From Eggerthellaceae bacterium (GTDB lineage: Bacteria > Actinomycetota > Coriobacteriia > Coriobacteriales > Eggerthellaceae): DNA of 7,091 bases. The stretch is taken from contig JAFUCW010000288.1 of the NCBI GenBank assembly GCA_017459485.1, forward strand, positions 1 through 7,091, in the 5' to 3' direction. This document shows positions 1-6,324 of this stretch, piece after piece. Made by a program: the position numbers and the translations under genes. The notes below the pieces were generated by a model. It made no database searches, had not been told where the DNA came from, and saw nothing but the letters and a program-made list of their open reading frames with translations. Positions within the stretch are counted from its first letter, which is position 1, and each line of letters opens with the position of its first letter.

Positions 1-1
1 C

Positions 2-853
2 GTGCTTCTAGCCGCCTTCTTGGTCCTGTTCAAGCGCGAGTTTCTGCGTGTTCGGCTGCGGGACCTGGGGATGTTCGCTGTCATGGGCGTTGTCGGCGTG
101 ACGGTGTGCAACTACATCTATACAGTGTGTCTGGCAGTATTCGGGGCGTCCGTCACGGTGGTGCTACTCAACACCACTCCTATCTTCGTTACGATACTTG
201 GTGTGCTTTTCCTGCACGAGCAGCTTACGTTGCGCAAAGTGGCAGCACTCGTCTTGGCGGGTGGGGGCTGCACCCTTGGAGCGGGCATTCTGGGAGGGCA
301 CATCTCGTTTTCGCCCCGTGCACTTGCAATCGGGCTTTCAGGGGGCTTTATCTACTCGTTTTACTCGCTTGCGGGGCGCAAGGCGTCGCAGCTTTACGCG
401 ACGCCTACAGTTGCGCTCTACACGTTCTTTTTCTGTGCGGTTGCCTGCGTCTTCCTTGTAGACGTGCCTGAGACGTTTTCCCTGTTGGTGGTACGGACCG
501 ACGTGCTGCCGCACTTCGCGATGATCGTGCTTTTCACGTTTCTGCCCTATTTCACCTACACATACGGGCTGCAGCATCTAGAAGCCGGCCAGGCTGCAAT
601 ATTGGTCCTAGTAGAGGTCGTCGTGGGCAACCTAATTGGCATCTTCGTGTTCGGCGAGCCGTTCAGCATCCAGAAGCTCGCCGGCATGCTGCTCGTCTTG
701 GGCGGTCTTGTGTTGCTGAATACGGGCGACAAGAGGCGGGAAAGAGGGTCCGGCTTGTCGGAGACGGCGCAGGCGGATGCCGCGCAGGCAGAGGTATCTG
801 GTCCGGCGGCCTTGTCATCGGAGATGGCGCAGGCAGAGGGGCACGAAAGGTAG
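2..853 (+). CDS. DMT-superfamily (EamA) membrane transporter, 5'-truncated
   Basis: The frame is already open at the left edge, so the GTG at position 2 is probably an internal codon and the true start lies outside the window. The visible 283 residues are highly hydrophobic, with about eight membrane segments (roughly residues 24-43, 47-71, 79-98, 106-125, 135-153, 170-190, 198-217 and 226-241). The pattern of two EamA repeats is clear. The first repeat ends with the conserved segment around N57-T58-T59-P60 and the acidic turn at E73. The second carries E205 and the matching turn G-E219-P. Full-length members have ten helices and about 290-310 residues, so roughly the first two helices are missing. 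This family exports or imports small metabolites across the cytoplasmic membrane; the substrate cannot be predicted. The cytoplasmic tail after about residue 243 is Ala/Gln/Glu-rich and internally repeated. The gene converges on the methyltransferase gene at 1016 and need not belong to the same pathway. Confidence 0.87.
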   Translation: MLLAAFLVLFKREFLRVRLRDLGMFAVMGVVGVTVCNYIYTVCLAVFGASVTVVLLNTTPIFVTILGVLFLHEQLTLRKVAALVLAGGGCTLGAGILGGHISFSPRALAIGLSGGFIYSFYSLAGRKASQLYATPTVALYTFFFCAVACVFLVDVPETFSLLVVRTDVLPHFAMIVLFTFLPYFTYTYGLQHLEAGQAAILVLVEVVVGNLIGIFVFGEPFSIQKLAGMLLVLGGLVLLNTGDKRRERGSGLSETAQADAAQAEVSGPAALSSEMAQAEGHER

Positions 854-960
854 TCTTGCCGGGCATGCAGAATTGTCCGGGTGGCTCTGCGGCCGTTTTC
901 TGTGTCCGGAAGCATCTTCGGCGACGTGTATGCGAAGAAAGGGAAACGTGCGCAGAAAAA

Positions 961-989
961 GAAACGCCCTTCCGGTTGGAGGGCGTTTC
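961..989. terminator. Rho-independent terminator between convergent genes
   Basis: A perfect 10-bp inverted repeat, GAAACGCCCT at 961-970 and AGGGCGTTTC at 980-989, has a 9-base loop. Read on the minus strand, the stem is followed by CTTTTTCTG, a good U-tract, so it should terminate the methyltransferase transcript that ends at 1016. On the plus strand the tail is poorer (TTTCCCTTTGG), but the hairpin may also stop the transporter transcript that ends at 853. The rest of 854-1015 holds no gene that I can support. Confidence 0.8.
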
Positions 990-1015
990 CCTTTGGTTCG
1001 ATGCAGGCTGGCTAC

Positions 1016-1822
1016 CTAGTCGAACATGCCGTTTTTGTTAGCCTTGAGGTAGCGCTTGCAGGACTTGTCCAGTCCCAGAAGCGTCTGCGAAGTGATGATG
1101 TCGGCCATGGTCTGCTTCAGCGTGGGGTTGATGATGTACCCATCGACGCCCATCGCCATGGTTTGCAGGATGAAGACGCGGTTCAGGCGGCCGCGGTGGG
1201 GCAGGCCGTAGGATATGTTCGAAAGTCCCAGGATCTGGTGGACGTCGGGATAGTTTTCGTGAATGCGGCGGTTGGTTTCGAGCACTTCGACGCCTGCCGT
1301 GATCGAAGCGCCGACCGGCTTCACGACCGCGTCGAAGTACATGCGGTCATCTTCGAATCTATCTGCTTTGAGGCGCGCGTAGAGCGTGTCGACCACCTTC
1401 ATGCGGTCGTCGGCGGTTTCGGGCATGCCCGAGCTGTCCATGCAGAGCAAGACGACATTGGCGCCGTATTCCTGCACGACGGGGAAGATGCTTTCGTAAC
1501 GGCCGTCTTCGCCCGAAATGGAGTTGACCATGGCGGGACCGCGCAAGTTGTCGTAGGCGGCCAGGCCGACCTTGAGGACCTCGCCGTCAGGGGAGTCGAT
1601 GCACAGCGGGATGGAAACCTCGTCCTGGACGATGGGAACAAGCCAGGCCATGGTTTCGGCTTCGTCTTCCAGGCGGCTGCCGCAGTTGACGTCGATGTAG
1701 GTTGCCCCTGCGTCTTCCTGCGCCCTGGCAAGTTGGCGGATCTTCGCCTCGTCCCGTGCGGCGACCGCCTCGTCCACCTCTGTGCGACTTGTGTTGATGA
1801 GTTCTCCAACGATGGTAAGCAT
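1016..1822 (-). CDS. Pterin-binding methyltransferase (AcsE/MtgA-like; methyl-corrinoid to tetrahydrofolate)
   Basis: This 268-residue cytoplasmic protein is a single pterin-binding TIM barrel, the usual size for methyltetrahydrofolate:corrinoid methyltransferases (AcsE is close to 262 residues). It begins with the family signature I-V-G-E-L-I-N-T-S. Residues expected to hold the pterin can be placed at D44 (in IDVNCG), D76 (in CIDSPD), N100 (in VNSISGE) and D164 (in YFDAVVKP). They match the Asp/Asp/Asn/Asp set I recall from AcsE with a shift of only a few residues. Further family landmarks are MDSSGMPETADDR near 128-140 and GLSNISYGLP near 198-207. The start at 1822 follows AAGGAG with 7 bases of spacing. 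In demethylation systems (MtgA, MtvA and relatives) this enzyme moves the methyl group from the corrinoid protein to tetrahydrofolate; in acetogenesis it runs the other way. The RACE activator next door and the nearby corrinoid gene favour the demethylation role. A dihydropteroate synthase is much less likely, given the NCG and SNISYGLP motifs. Confidence 0.9.
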   Translation of the reverse strand: MLTIVGELINTSRTEVDEAVAARDEAKIRQLARAQEDAGATYIDVNCGSRLEDEAETMAWLVPIVQDEVSIPLCIDSPDGEVLKVGLAAYDNLRGPAMVNSISGEDGRYESIFPVVQEYGANVVLLCMDSSGMPETADDRMKVVDTLYARLKADRFEDDRMYFDAVVKPVGASITAGVEVLETNRRIHENYPDVHQILGLSNISYGLPHRGRLNRVFILQTMAMGVDGYIINPTLKQTMADIITSQTLLGLDKSCKRYLKANKNGMFD

Positions 1823-2020
1823 GGTGCGACTCCTTTCTGCTAAGCCGAACGCATGCCTCTCCCCTAAGCCGTCCCTGCATGGTGCGAGCGCTTTGGCATT
1901 CGGCTTTGCACACCCTTTGCTTGGAGTGACAAGAAAAGGCTAAAGTATCATACAATATGAGAGTCAATGTGCTTTGGAAAAAAGAGTCCAAGGAGGATAG
2001 TTTCTGCATAAAAATGGCGT

Positions 2021-2044
2021 TTTATCAGGGATTTTTATGATAAA
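2021..2044. promoter_or_regulatory. Candidate operator palindrome TTTATCA-N10-TGATAAA
   Basis: Perfect 7-base half sites lie at 2021-2027 and 2038-2044, with centres 17 bases apart, in the AT-rich divergent region 66 bases before the RACE start. The size and symmetry are typical of a dimeric regulator's binding site. A weak RNA hairpin in the RACE leader is an alternative reading. No regulator gene is visible in the window. Confidence 0.4.
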
Positions 2045-2096
2045 GGCTATGGGATAATAGGAAAAGGACAGACGGGGATTCATTCTTCTGAATGGG

Positions 2097-2102
2097 GGAG
2101 GT
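2097..2102 (+). promoter_or_regulatory. Ribosome binding site that fixes the RACE start
   Basis: GGAGGT sits 7 bases before the ATG at 2110. An in-frame ATG at 2092 lies immediately upstream of this site and has no Shine-Dalgarno sequence of its own at a usable distance. Translation should therefore begin at 2110, which removes six residues from the longest open frame. Confidence 0.8.
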
Positions 2103-2109
2103 AACTGAT

Positions 2110-3927
2110 ATGACGTACACGTTGCGATTTGAGCCGTCCGGTACGGTCTACCAAGCGGAAGGGGGAGAGAATCTGCTCGAGGCGGCGCGTTCCGCTGGCC
2201 TTGCAATCGACGCCCCGTGCGGCGGCCAGGGCACGTGCGAAAAGTGCGTTGTGTTCATTGTGGAAGAAAGCGGGGCCGAGCGCGTGGTGCTCGCCTGCCA
2301 GACGACAGTCGGTTCCGACATGGTCGTCCGCGTTGCCGACGACCACGAAACCGAGATTCTCGTCGAAGGAGTGCGGCGTCAGGTGGCGCTCGGTCCTGCC
2401 GTGCGCGCCCTCCAGGTTGACGTCGAGCGCGTGGGGCTGGGCGACGCCCGATCCGACTGGGAGCGCTTGGTATCCGCCGTCGCGCACGAGGCGGGAATCG
2501 AAGAGTCCTGCATCGACGCGCGGCCTTTCCTGGTCGACGGCCTGCGCTCGAAGCTCGAGGCGTGCGACAACCGCCCGTCGGTCGTGCTCTACGAAAATGG
2601 AATCGTGGACGTGCGGACCGAGCATCGCCCCATCTACGTGGTCGCGTTCGACATCGGCACGACCACCATGGTCTGCTATTTGCTCTCCGTCGACACCGGC
2701 GAAGAGCTGGCGCACGCGAGCATGCTCAATCCGCAGACGCGCTACGGCGCCGACGTCATCTCGCGCGCGTCGTTCGCCATCGAAAACGGTGTGGACGAAA
2801 TCTCTTCCTGCGTGCGCACCGGGATGTCCGAATTGCTGCAAGAAGCGTGCGCGCAGGCCGGCGTGGCAACTAGCGACGTCTACTTGGCAACGGTTGTGGG
2901 AAACACCTGTATGCACCATCTGTTCGCGCACATTTTGCCCGAGGCGCTTGTGGTTGCTCCGTACAGCCCGGCCGTGCGCGAGCTCCTTTGCATGAACGCC
3001 GCCCATTGCGGGCTGTCGCTCAACCCCTGCGGTGTGGTGGAGCTGCTGCCGGTCATCGCCGGGTTCGTGGGTGCGGATTCCGCAGCCTGCATGCTCTCTG
3101 CGCAGTTCGACCAAGTGTCCGAATTGTCGGTGCTCATAGACATTGGCACCAACGGAGAGATCATGATGACCGACGGCGCGCGCACCATAGCATGTTCCAC
3201 TGCTGCGGGCCCTGCTCTCGAGGGCGCGAAGATCGAGCAGGGCATGCGTGGGGCGGAAGGCGCCATCGACCATGTGTGGATGGAAGACGGGAAGCTTTGC
3301 TATTCGGTCATTGGGGATGTTGCACCCATCGGCATCTGCGGCTCCGGCCTGATCGACGCCGCCGCCGTGCTGTTCGAAAACGGCGTTGTCATGAAGACGG
3401 GCCGCATGCTTGTTGGCAGCAAGCTTGACGCCGCCGTGGAGGAAGGTAGGGTGCCCCAGGACCTTGCTCGGCGTGTTCAGAGGGACGAAGAAGGAAAGCG
3501 CTTCGTGCTGGCCGAGGCCGGCGATTCCGGCATCGACGGTCCGGTGTATGTGTCCCAGCAGGACGTGGGAGAGCTGCAGCTTGCCAAAGGCGCCATTGCC
3601 GTGGGCGTGGAGCTGCTGGCAGAAGAGCTGGGCTACGCCGTGGAAGACATACGCCACGTGCTCGTTGCCGGCGCGTTTGGCAACTATATGTCGGCGCACG
3701 GTGCATGCGCGATAGGGCTCATCGATCCCGTCCTGGAAGAGCGCATCGAGCCCATTGGCAATGCGGCTGGCGAAGGCGCACGGCTTGTTGCGCTGTCGCG
3801 GGCGGAGCGCGAGCGGTGCAAGCGCATGTCTGCAGCGACAGAATTCCTGGAGTTGGCGGTGCATCCCGAATTCCAGGAGCGCTTCGCCCACGCGCTCAAC
3901 TTCCCGGTGAAAAGCGCGGACGCCTAA
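2110..3927 (+). CDS. RACE protein: ferredoxin-ASKHA reductive activator of corrinoid methyltransferase (DUF4445 family)
   Basis: This 605-residue cytoplasmic protein has the layout of reductive activators of corrinoid enzymes. Residues 1-85 form a plant-type [2Fe-2S] ferredoxin domain with ligands C37, C43, C46 and C63 (C-X5-C-X2-C-X16-C). A linker of about 90 residues follows. From about residue 177 to 570 there is an ASKHA (actin/Hsp70-like) fold with the first phosphate loop at D181-IGTTT, a second at D344-IGTNGE, the glycine-rich C-G-S-G-L-I-D segment near 412-418, and V-A-G-A-F-G-N near 519-525. In known systems (Acetobacterium activating enzyme, RACo) this protein spends ATP to drive electron transfer onto inactive Co(II) corrinoid and restore Co(I). 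The [2Fe-2S] motif distinguishes it from RamA, which uses C-terminal [4Fe-4S] clusters. It is divergent from the pterin methyltransferase gene and close to the corrinoid protein gene, its likely client. A perfect terminator follows the stop codon. Confidence 0.93.
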   Translation: MTYTLRFEPSGTVYQAEGGENLLEAARSAGLAIDAPCGGQGTCEKCVVFIVEESGAERVVLACQTTVGSDMVVRVADDHETEILVEGVRRQVALGPAVRALQVDVERVGLGDARSDWERLVSAVAHEAGIEESCIDARPFLVDGLRSKLEACDNRPSVVLYENGIVDVRTEHRPIYVVAFDIGTTTMVCYLLSVDTGEELAHASMLNPQTRYGADVISRASFAIENGVDEISSCVRTGMSELLQEACAQAGVATSDVYLATVVGNTCMHHLFAHILPEALVVAPYSPAVRELLCMNAAHCGLSLNPCGVVELLPVIAGFVGADSAACMLSAQFDQVSELSVLIDIGTNGEIMMTDGARTIACSTAAGPALEGAKIEQGMRGAEGAIDHVWMEDGKLCYSVIGDVAPIGICGSGLIDAAAVLFENGVVMKTGRMLVGSKLDAAVEEGRVPQDLARRVQRDEEGKRFVLAEAGDSGIDGPVYVSQQDVGELQLAKGAIAVGVELLAEELGYAVEDIRHVLVAGAFGNYMSAHGACAIGLIDPVLEERIEPIGNAAGEGARLVALSRAERERCKRMSAATEFLELAVHPEFQERFAHALNFPVKSADA

Positions 3928-3963
3928 ACCTTCACGCGTACCGAGCGCAATGGTATTGAAGAA

Positions 3964-3997
3964 AAGGGGGCAGGGAATGTACGGTCCCTGCCCCCTT
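3964..3997. terminator. Bidirectional Rho-independent terminator
   Basis: A perfect 13-bp inverted repeat, AAGGGGGCAGGGA at 3964-3976 and TCCCTGCCCCCTT at 3985-3997, encloses an 8-base loop. It lies between two genes that converge (stops at 3927 and 4064). On the minus strand the stem runs into CTTTTCTTC, a good U-tract; on the plus strand it is followed by TTACATTTC. It should end both the RACE and the HyuA-like transcripts. The remainder of 3928-4063 holds nothing else that I can support. Confidence 0.9.
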
Positions 3998-4063
3998 ACA
4001 TTTCGATGTCGGCCGAAAAGTGCAGCGTTTGGTTGCGTGTCCTGGCGGCTGGTCGTTCGGGCG

Positions 4064-6061
4064 CTACTCGTCCAGGTAGATTTTGTAGGCGTCTCCCATG
4101 GCAATAGCGTGCACGTGCCCTTCCAGGTAGTAGCGCTCGTCTGCGGTGAGCACCGACGCAATCCGCACGTCTTCGATGTGGGACTTCACCTTGATGTCGT
4201 GACCGCCGTTTTTCTTCGCTTGCTCGAGCGCATGTTCTTCGGCCATCTTGAGCGCATCAACCTTCACCACTTCCAGCCCTTGCTCAAGGTTGTCGCAGGG
4301 ATACTCGAACTTTTCCCATGGCGTGTAGAGCACCCAGCCTTTCGCCTGGGGGCGTATGAGCAGCTCGACGCGTTCGATGATCTGCCCGGTCACGGCGCCG
4401 ACGGCGTTGGCCACATGCGAGTTTTCGGGAATGACCAGCTCCGATTTCAGGCGGTCCATCACTTCGGGGTAGTAGGCCTGCACTGGCGCGCCCACCGCAA
4501 TGATCGGGATGTTAAGCGATACGTCCAGGTTGTATGCGGGGCGCGGGTCGTCGAAGGTCTCGTTTTGCAGGAACTCCCGGGACTCGGCGAACCCCTTGCG
4601 GTCTCCCATGACCTCTTCGTAGAGGATTCCGCTGATCATCTTGTTCACTTGGCGGATGGCTTCCGTGTACAGGACGTCCTGCTCGATTCCGTAGTTCTGG
4701 CACGTAAGCTCCACGCCTAGGCGGGGCGCTTCGGGCACGCCCATTTCCAGGTCTCCGTGGAACACCTTGAAATCGGTCGGGGTCAAGCCGCACAGCATGA
4801 CCAACCCCTTGTCCTTCCAGGCTTCGGCAGACATGAACGAGGTGTTCATGCCAAGCTTGTTGCCCAGGTATTCAACAGTGTGCGGCCCTTTTTCGAGCTC
4901 TTTGCGCACTTCGCTCGGAAGGACCGACCTGTCCTCCAGCCCTTTGTTCGTGAGCATGAGGAAATCAGCGGGTTGGTGGCGCGACTTCTTAAGGTTCATG
5001 TTGATGAGCGACGAAAGTTCGTCGACGATATGCTCGTGCTCCTCTGCAATCACGCACAGCGGTACAACACGCTGCGGACCGACGGTGATCTCGTTGTCGT
5101 CGAATCCCACCTGGACGTGGCTGTCGCCGCCAAGTCCGATCGTGTGGATGTCTACCGCCTTGACGCGGGTGAGGAATCCGCCTACGAGCGCACCGTTTTC
5201 GCTCACGCGCGGCAGGCCGTCGCGTATGAGCGCCGTGTCGGTGGTCGTGCCGCCCATGTCGGTGACGATGGCGTTGTCCAGTCCTGTCAGGTAGCGTGCG
5301 CCGATAATGCTGGCAGCCGGGCCGGAAAGCATGGTTTCTATGGGCCTGTCGAGCGCTTGCTCCGCAGCCACGAGTGAGCCGTCTCCGCGCACGAGCATGA
5401 GCGGTGCGTCAATTCCTTTTTCCTCGAGGGATTGGTGCACCGAGGAAATGAGCTCGCGGATGACCGGCAGCAGACGTGCGTTGAGCGTGGCGGTCACGGC
5501 GCGTTCGTAGGCGCCCAGGGCGCTTGTCAGTTCATGTCCGCAAATGACGGGCATGCCGTAGGTTTCGGTGATGTAGCGCTTCAGCTGGAGCTCGTGTTCC
5601 GGGTTGCGCACGCTCATGATCGACGATACGGCGAACGCGGAAACCTTGTCCTTCACTTCTTCAATGCATGCTTTCGCCGTTTCCATGTCCAGGTCCATAA
5701 GCGGATTGCCGGCGCTGTCGTGCCCGCCGTCTATGTCGAACACTGCTTCGGCGGGAATCTTCTCCATGGTCTTCTGGCCGACGAGCAAAGTGGCCACGTC
5801 GGCACCCTTGCCTTCGACGACGGAATTGGTTGCCAATGTTGTGGAGAGGGATACGACCGCAATCTTGTCCTTGGGGGCGTCAAGCGCATCCAGGCAGTTT
5901 CGCACTCCAATGAGCAACTTATGGTGGGTCGTGCGCGTCTTGATTGCCTTGATGATCTTTCCGCAACTCAAATCGATGATGACGCCGTCGGTGAATGTGC
6001 CGCCGCTGTCTATGCCGATGCCATAGGTGCGCTTCGAGTCTTTTCCTCCAGTGTTCGACAT
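4064..6061 (-). CDS. Hydantoinase/oxoprolinase (HyuA) family ATPase, stand-alone
   Basis: This is a 665-residue protein of the HyuA/5-oxoprolinase ASKHA family. The N-terminal domain (about 12-195) opens with the phosphate-binding loop G-I-G-I-D18-S-G-G-T-F-T-D25. The main domain (about 205-500) has the second nucleotide loop T-D268-M-G-G-T-T-T-D275 and the family motif D304-I-H-T-I-G-L-G-G-D-S, where classical members have G-A-G-G-G-S. A further 150 or so residues follow. Known relatives couple ATP hydrolysis to opening of cyclic amides (5-oxoproline, N-methylhydantoin) or, as acetone and acetophenone carboxylase subunits, to ketone activation, normally with a HyuB-type partner. No HyuB is in the window. 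The longest open frame starts at 6151, but ATG 6061 has AGGAG 8 bases upstream and begins just before the conserved domain, so I chose it. It lies downstream of the corrinoid protein gene on the same strand, separated by 263 bases and a hairpin. The family is clear, but its reaction here is unknown. Confidence 0.88.
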   Translation of the reverse strand: MSNTGGKDSKRTYGIGIDSGGTFTDGVIIDLSCGKIIKAIKTRTTHHKLLIGVRNCLDALDAPKDKIAVVSLSTTLATNSVVEGKGADVATLLVGQKTMEKIPAEAVFDIDGGHDSAGNPLMDLDMETAKACIEEVKDKVSAFAVSSIMSVRNPEHELQLKRYITETYGMPVICGHELTSALGAYERAVTATLNARLLPVIRELISSVHQSLEEKGIDAPLMLVRGDGSLVAAEQALDRPIETMLSGPAASIIGARYLTGLDNAIVTDMGGTTTDTALIRDGLPRVSENGALVGGFLTRVKAVDIHTIGLGGDSHVQVGFDDNEITVGPQRVVPLCVIAEEHEHIVDELSSLINMNLKKSRHQPADFLMLTNKGLEDRSVLPSEVRKELEKGPHTVEYLGNKLGMNTSFMSAEAWKDKGLVMLCGLTPTDFKVFHGDLEMGVPEAPRLGVELTCQNYGIEQDVLYTEAIRQVNKMISGILYEEVMGDRKGFAESREFLQNETFDDPRPAYNLDVSLNIPIIAVGAPVQAYYPEVMDRLKSELVIPENSHVANAVGAVTGQIIERVELLIRPQAKGWVLYTPWEKFEYPCDNLEQGLEVVKVDALKMAEEHALEQAKKNGGHDIKVKSHIEDVRIASVLTADERYYLEGHVHAIAMGDAYKIYLDE

Positions 6062-6068
6062 GGCGTTC

Positions 6069-6076
6069 TCTCCTTT
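6069..6076 (-). promoter_or_regulatory. Ribosome binding site that fixes the HyuA-like start
   Basis: On the minus strand the sequence reads AAAGGAGA, with its AGGAG core 8 bases before the ATG at 6061. The upstream ATG at 6151 would put 30 unconserved Cys/His/Arg-rich residues on the protein, so the shorter form is preferred. Confidence 0.75.
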
Positions 6077-6127
6077 ATCCGTGGTCCTGCCTGTGTACTG
6101 CCTGCAATGGTGAACGTTTCCCGAATG

Positions 6128-6175
6128 GCTGCGTTTGCTGCACAGCGGCAAACACCCCCGTATGCTAAACGCAGC
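6128..6175 (-). promoter_or_regulatory. Leader with two mutually exclusive stems (attenuator-like)
   Basis: In the leader of the HyuA-like gene, GTTTGCTGC at 6133-6141 can pair with GCGGCAAAC at 6145-6153 (9 bp with one G-U pair and a 3-base loop). Alternatively GCTGCGTTT at 6128-6136 pairs perfectly with AAACGCAGC at 6167-6175 (9 bp). The two pairings share bases 6133-6136 and cannot form together. No clear U-tract follows, so a role in control is inference only. Confidence 0.3.
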
Positions 6176-6219
6176 AACGAACGTTTACGGTGCCCGCTTC
6201 CCACTGTATCGAACAGCAA

Positions 6220-6254
6220 GGGCCCATCGAAGCGACGTTCACCTCGATGGGCCC
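6220..6254 (-). terminator. Hairpin after the corrinoid gene; possible leaky terminator
   Basis: A perfect 11-bp inverted repeat, GGGCCCATCGA at 6220-6230 and TCGATGGGCCC at 6244-6254, has a 13-base loop. It lies 70 bases past the stop of the corrinoid protein gene on the minus strand. The following tract is only TTGCTGTTCG, so termination may be partial. It may instead be an RNA-stabilising or processing hairpin between two genes of one operon. The rest of 6255-6324 shows only a weak 6-bp repeat (GGTTCT 6284-6289, AGAACC 6308-6313). Confidence 0.55.
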
Positions 6255-6324
6255 CTGCGTTCGAGCCTTAAGAGAAGCTAGACGGTTCTGCCGGCCCTCC
6301 CTCCGATAGAACCAAGTTGATACG

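Larger units (their letters stand above)
1823..2109. promoter_or_regulatory. Divergent intergenic control region (methyltransferase / RACE)
   Basis: These 287 bases separate two divergently transcribed genes of the same pathway and must hold both promoters. The part from about 1930 to 2060 is clearly AT-rich against the G+C-rich genes. On the plus strand, GTGACA (1926-1931) and TACAAT (1951-1956) resemble -35 and -10 boxes, but with a long 19-base spacer. GATAAT at 2053-2058 is a second possible -10, without a good -35. On the minus strand, TTGACT (1967 to 1962) is a good -35-like hexamer, but no convincing -10 lies at 16-18 bases. I therefore cannot fix either start site. I saw no cobalamin riboswitch (B12-box) sequence here. 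Confidence 0.5.

Noticed and set aside
1016..1018. TAG stop codons of the transporter, pterin methyltransferase and HyuA-like genes as possible pyrrolysine codons
   Set aside because: Each protein ends at the normal family length and is followed by a terminator or an intergenic gap, so these are ordinary stops.
881..1843. A 320-codon plus-strand frame opposite the pterin methyltransferase
   Set aside because: It is a mirror of the real gene. It runs through the terminator, and its composition (many Val, His, Asp) reflects antisense codons of the methyltransferase.
1823..2109. A cobalamin riboswitch in the divergent region
   Set aside because: It would make sense for the pathway, but I could not find a B12-box-like sequence on either strand here or at 6062-6324. 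A covariance-model search would settle it.
3841..3874. Repeated GAATTCC at 3841 and 3868 near the end of the RACE gene
   Set aside because: It lies in coding sequence and is explained by similar Glu-Phe codon pairs. There are no flanking repeats or other signs of an insertion.
2080..4161. A 693-codon open frame on the minus strand across the whole RACE gene
   Set aside because: It is antisense to a clearly recognised gene. The translation is rich in His, Arg and Gly and shows no recognisable domain. It also spans the terminator at 3964-3997. Long antisense frames are common in G+C-rich genes.
3950..6271. Several long plus-strand frames opposite the HyuA-like gene (for example 3950-4720, 4757-5377, 5432-6271)
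   Set aside because: All are antisense shadows without recognisable motifs. The sense strand has an intact, motif-rich 665-residue protein.
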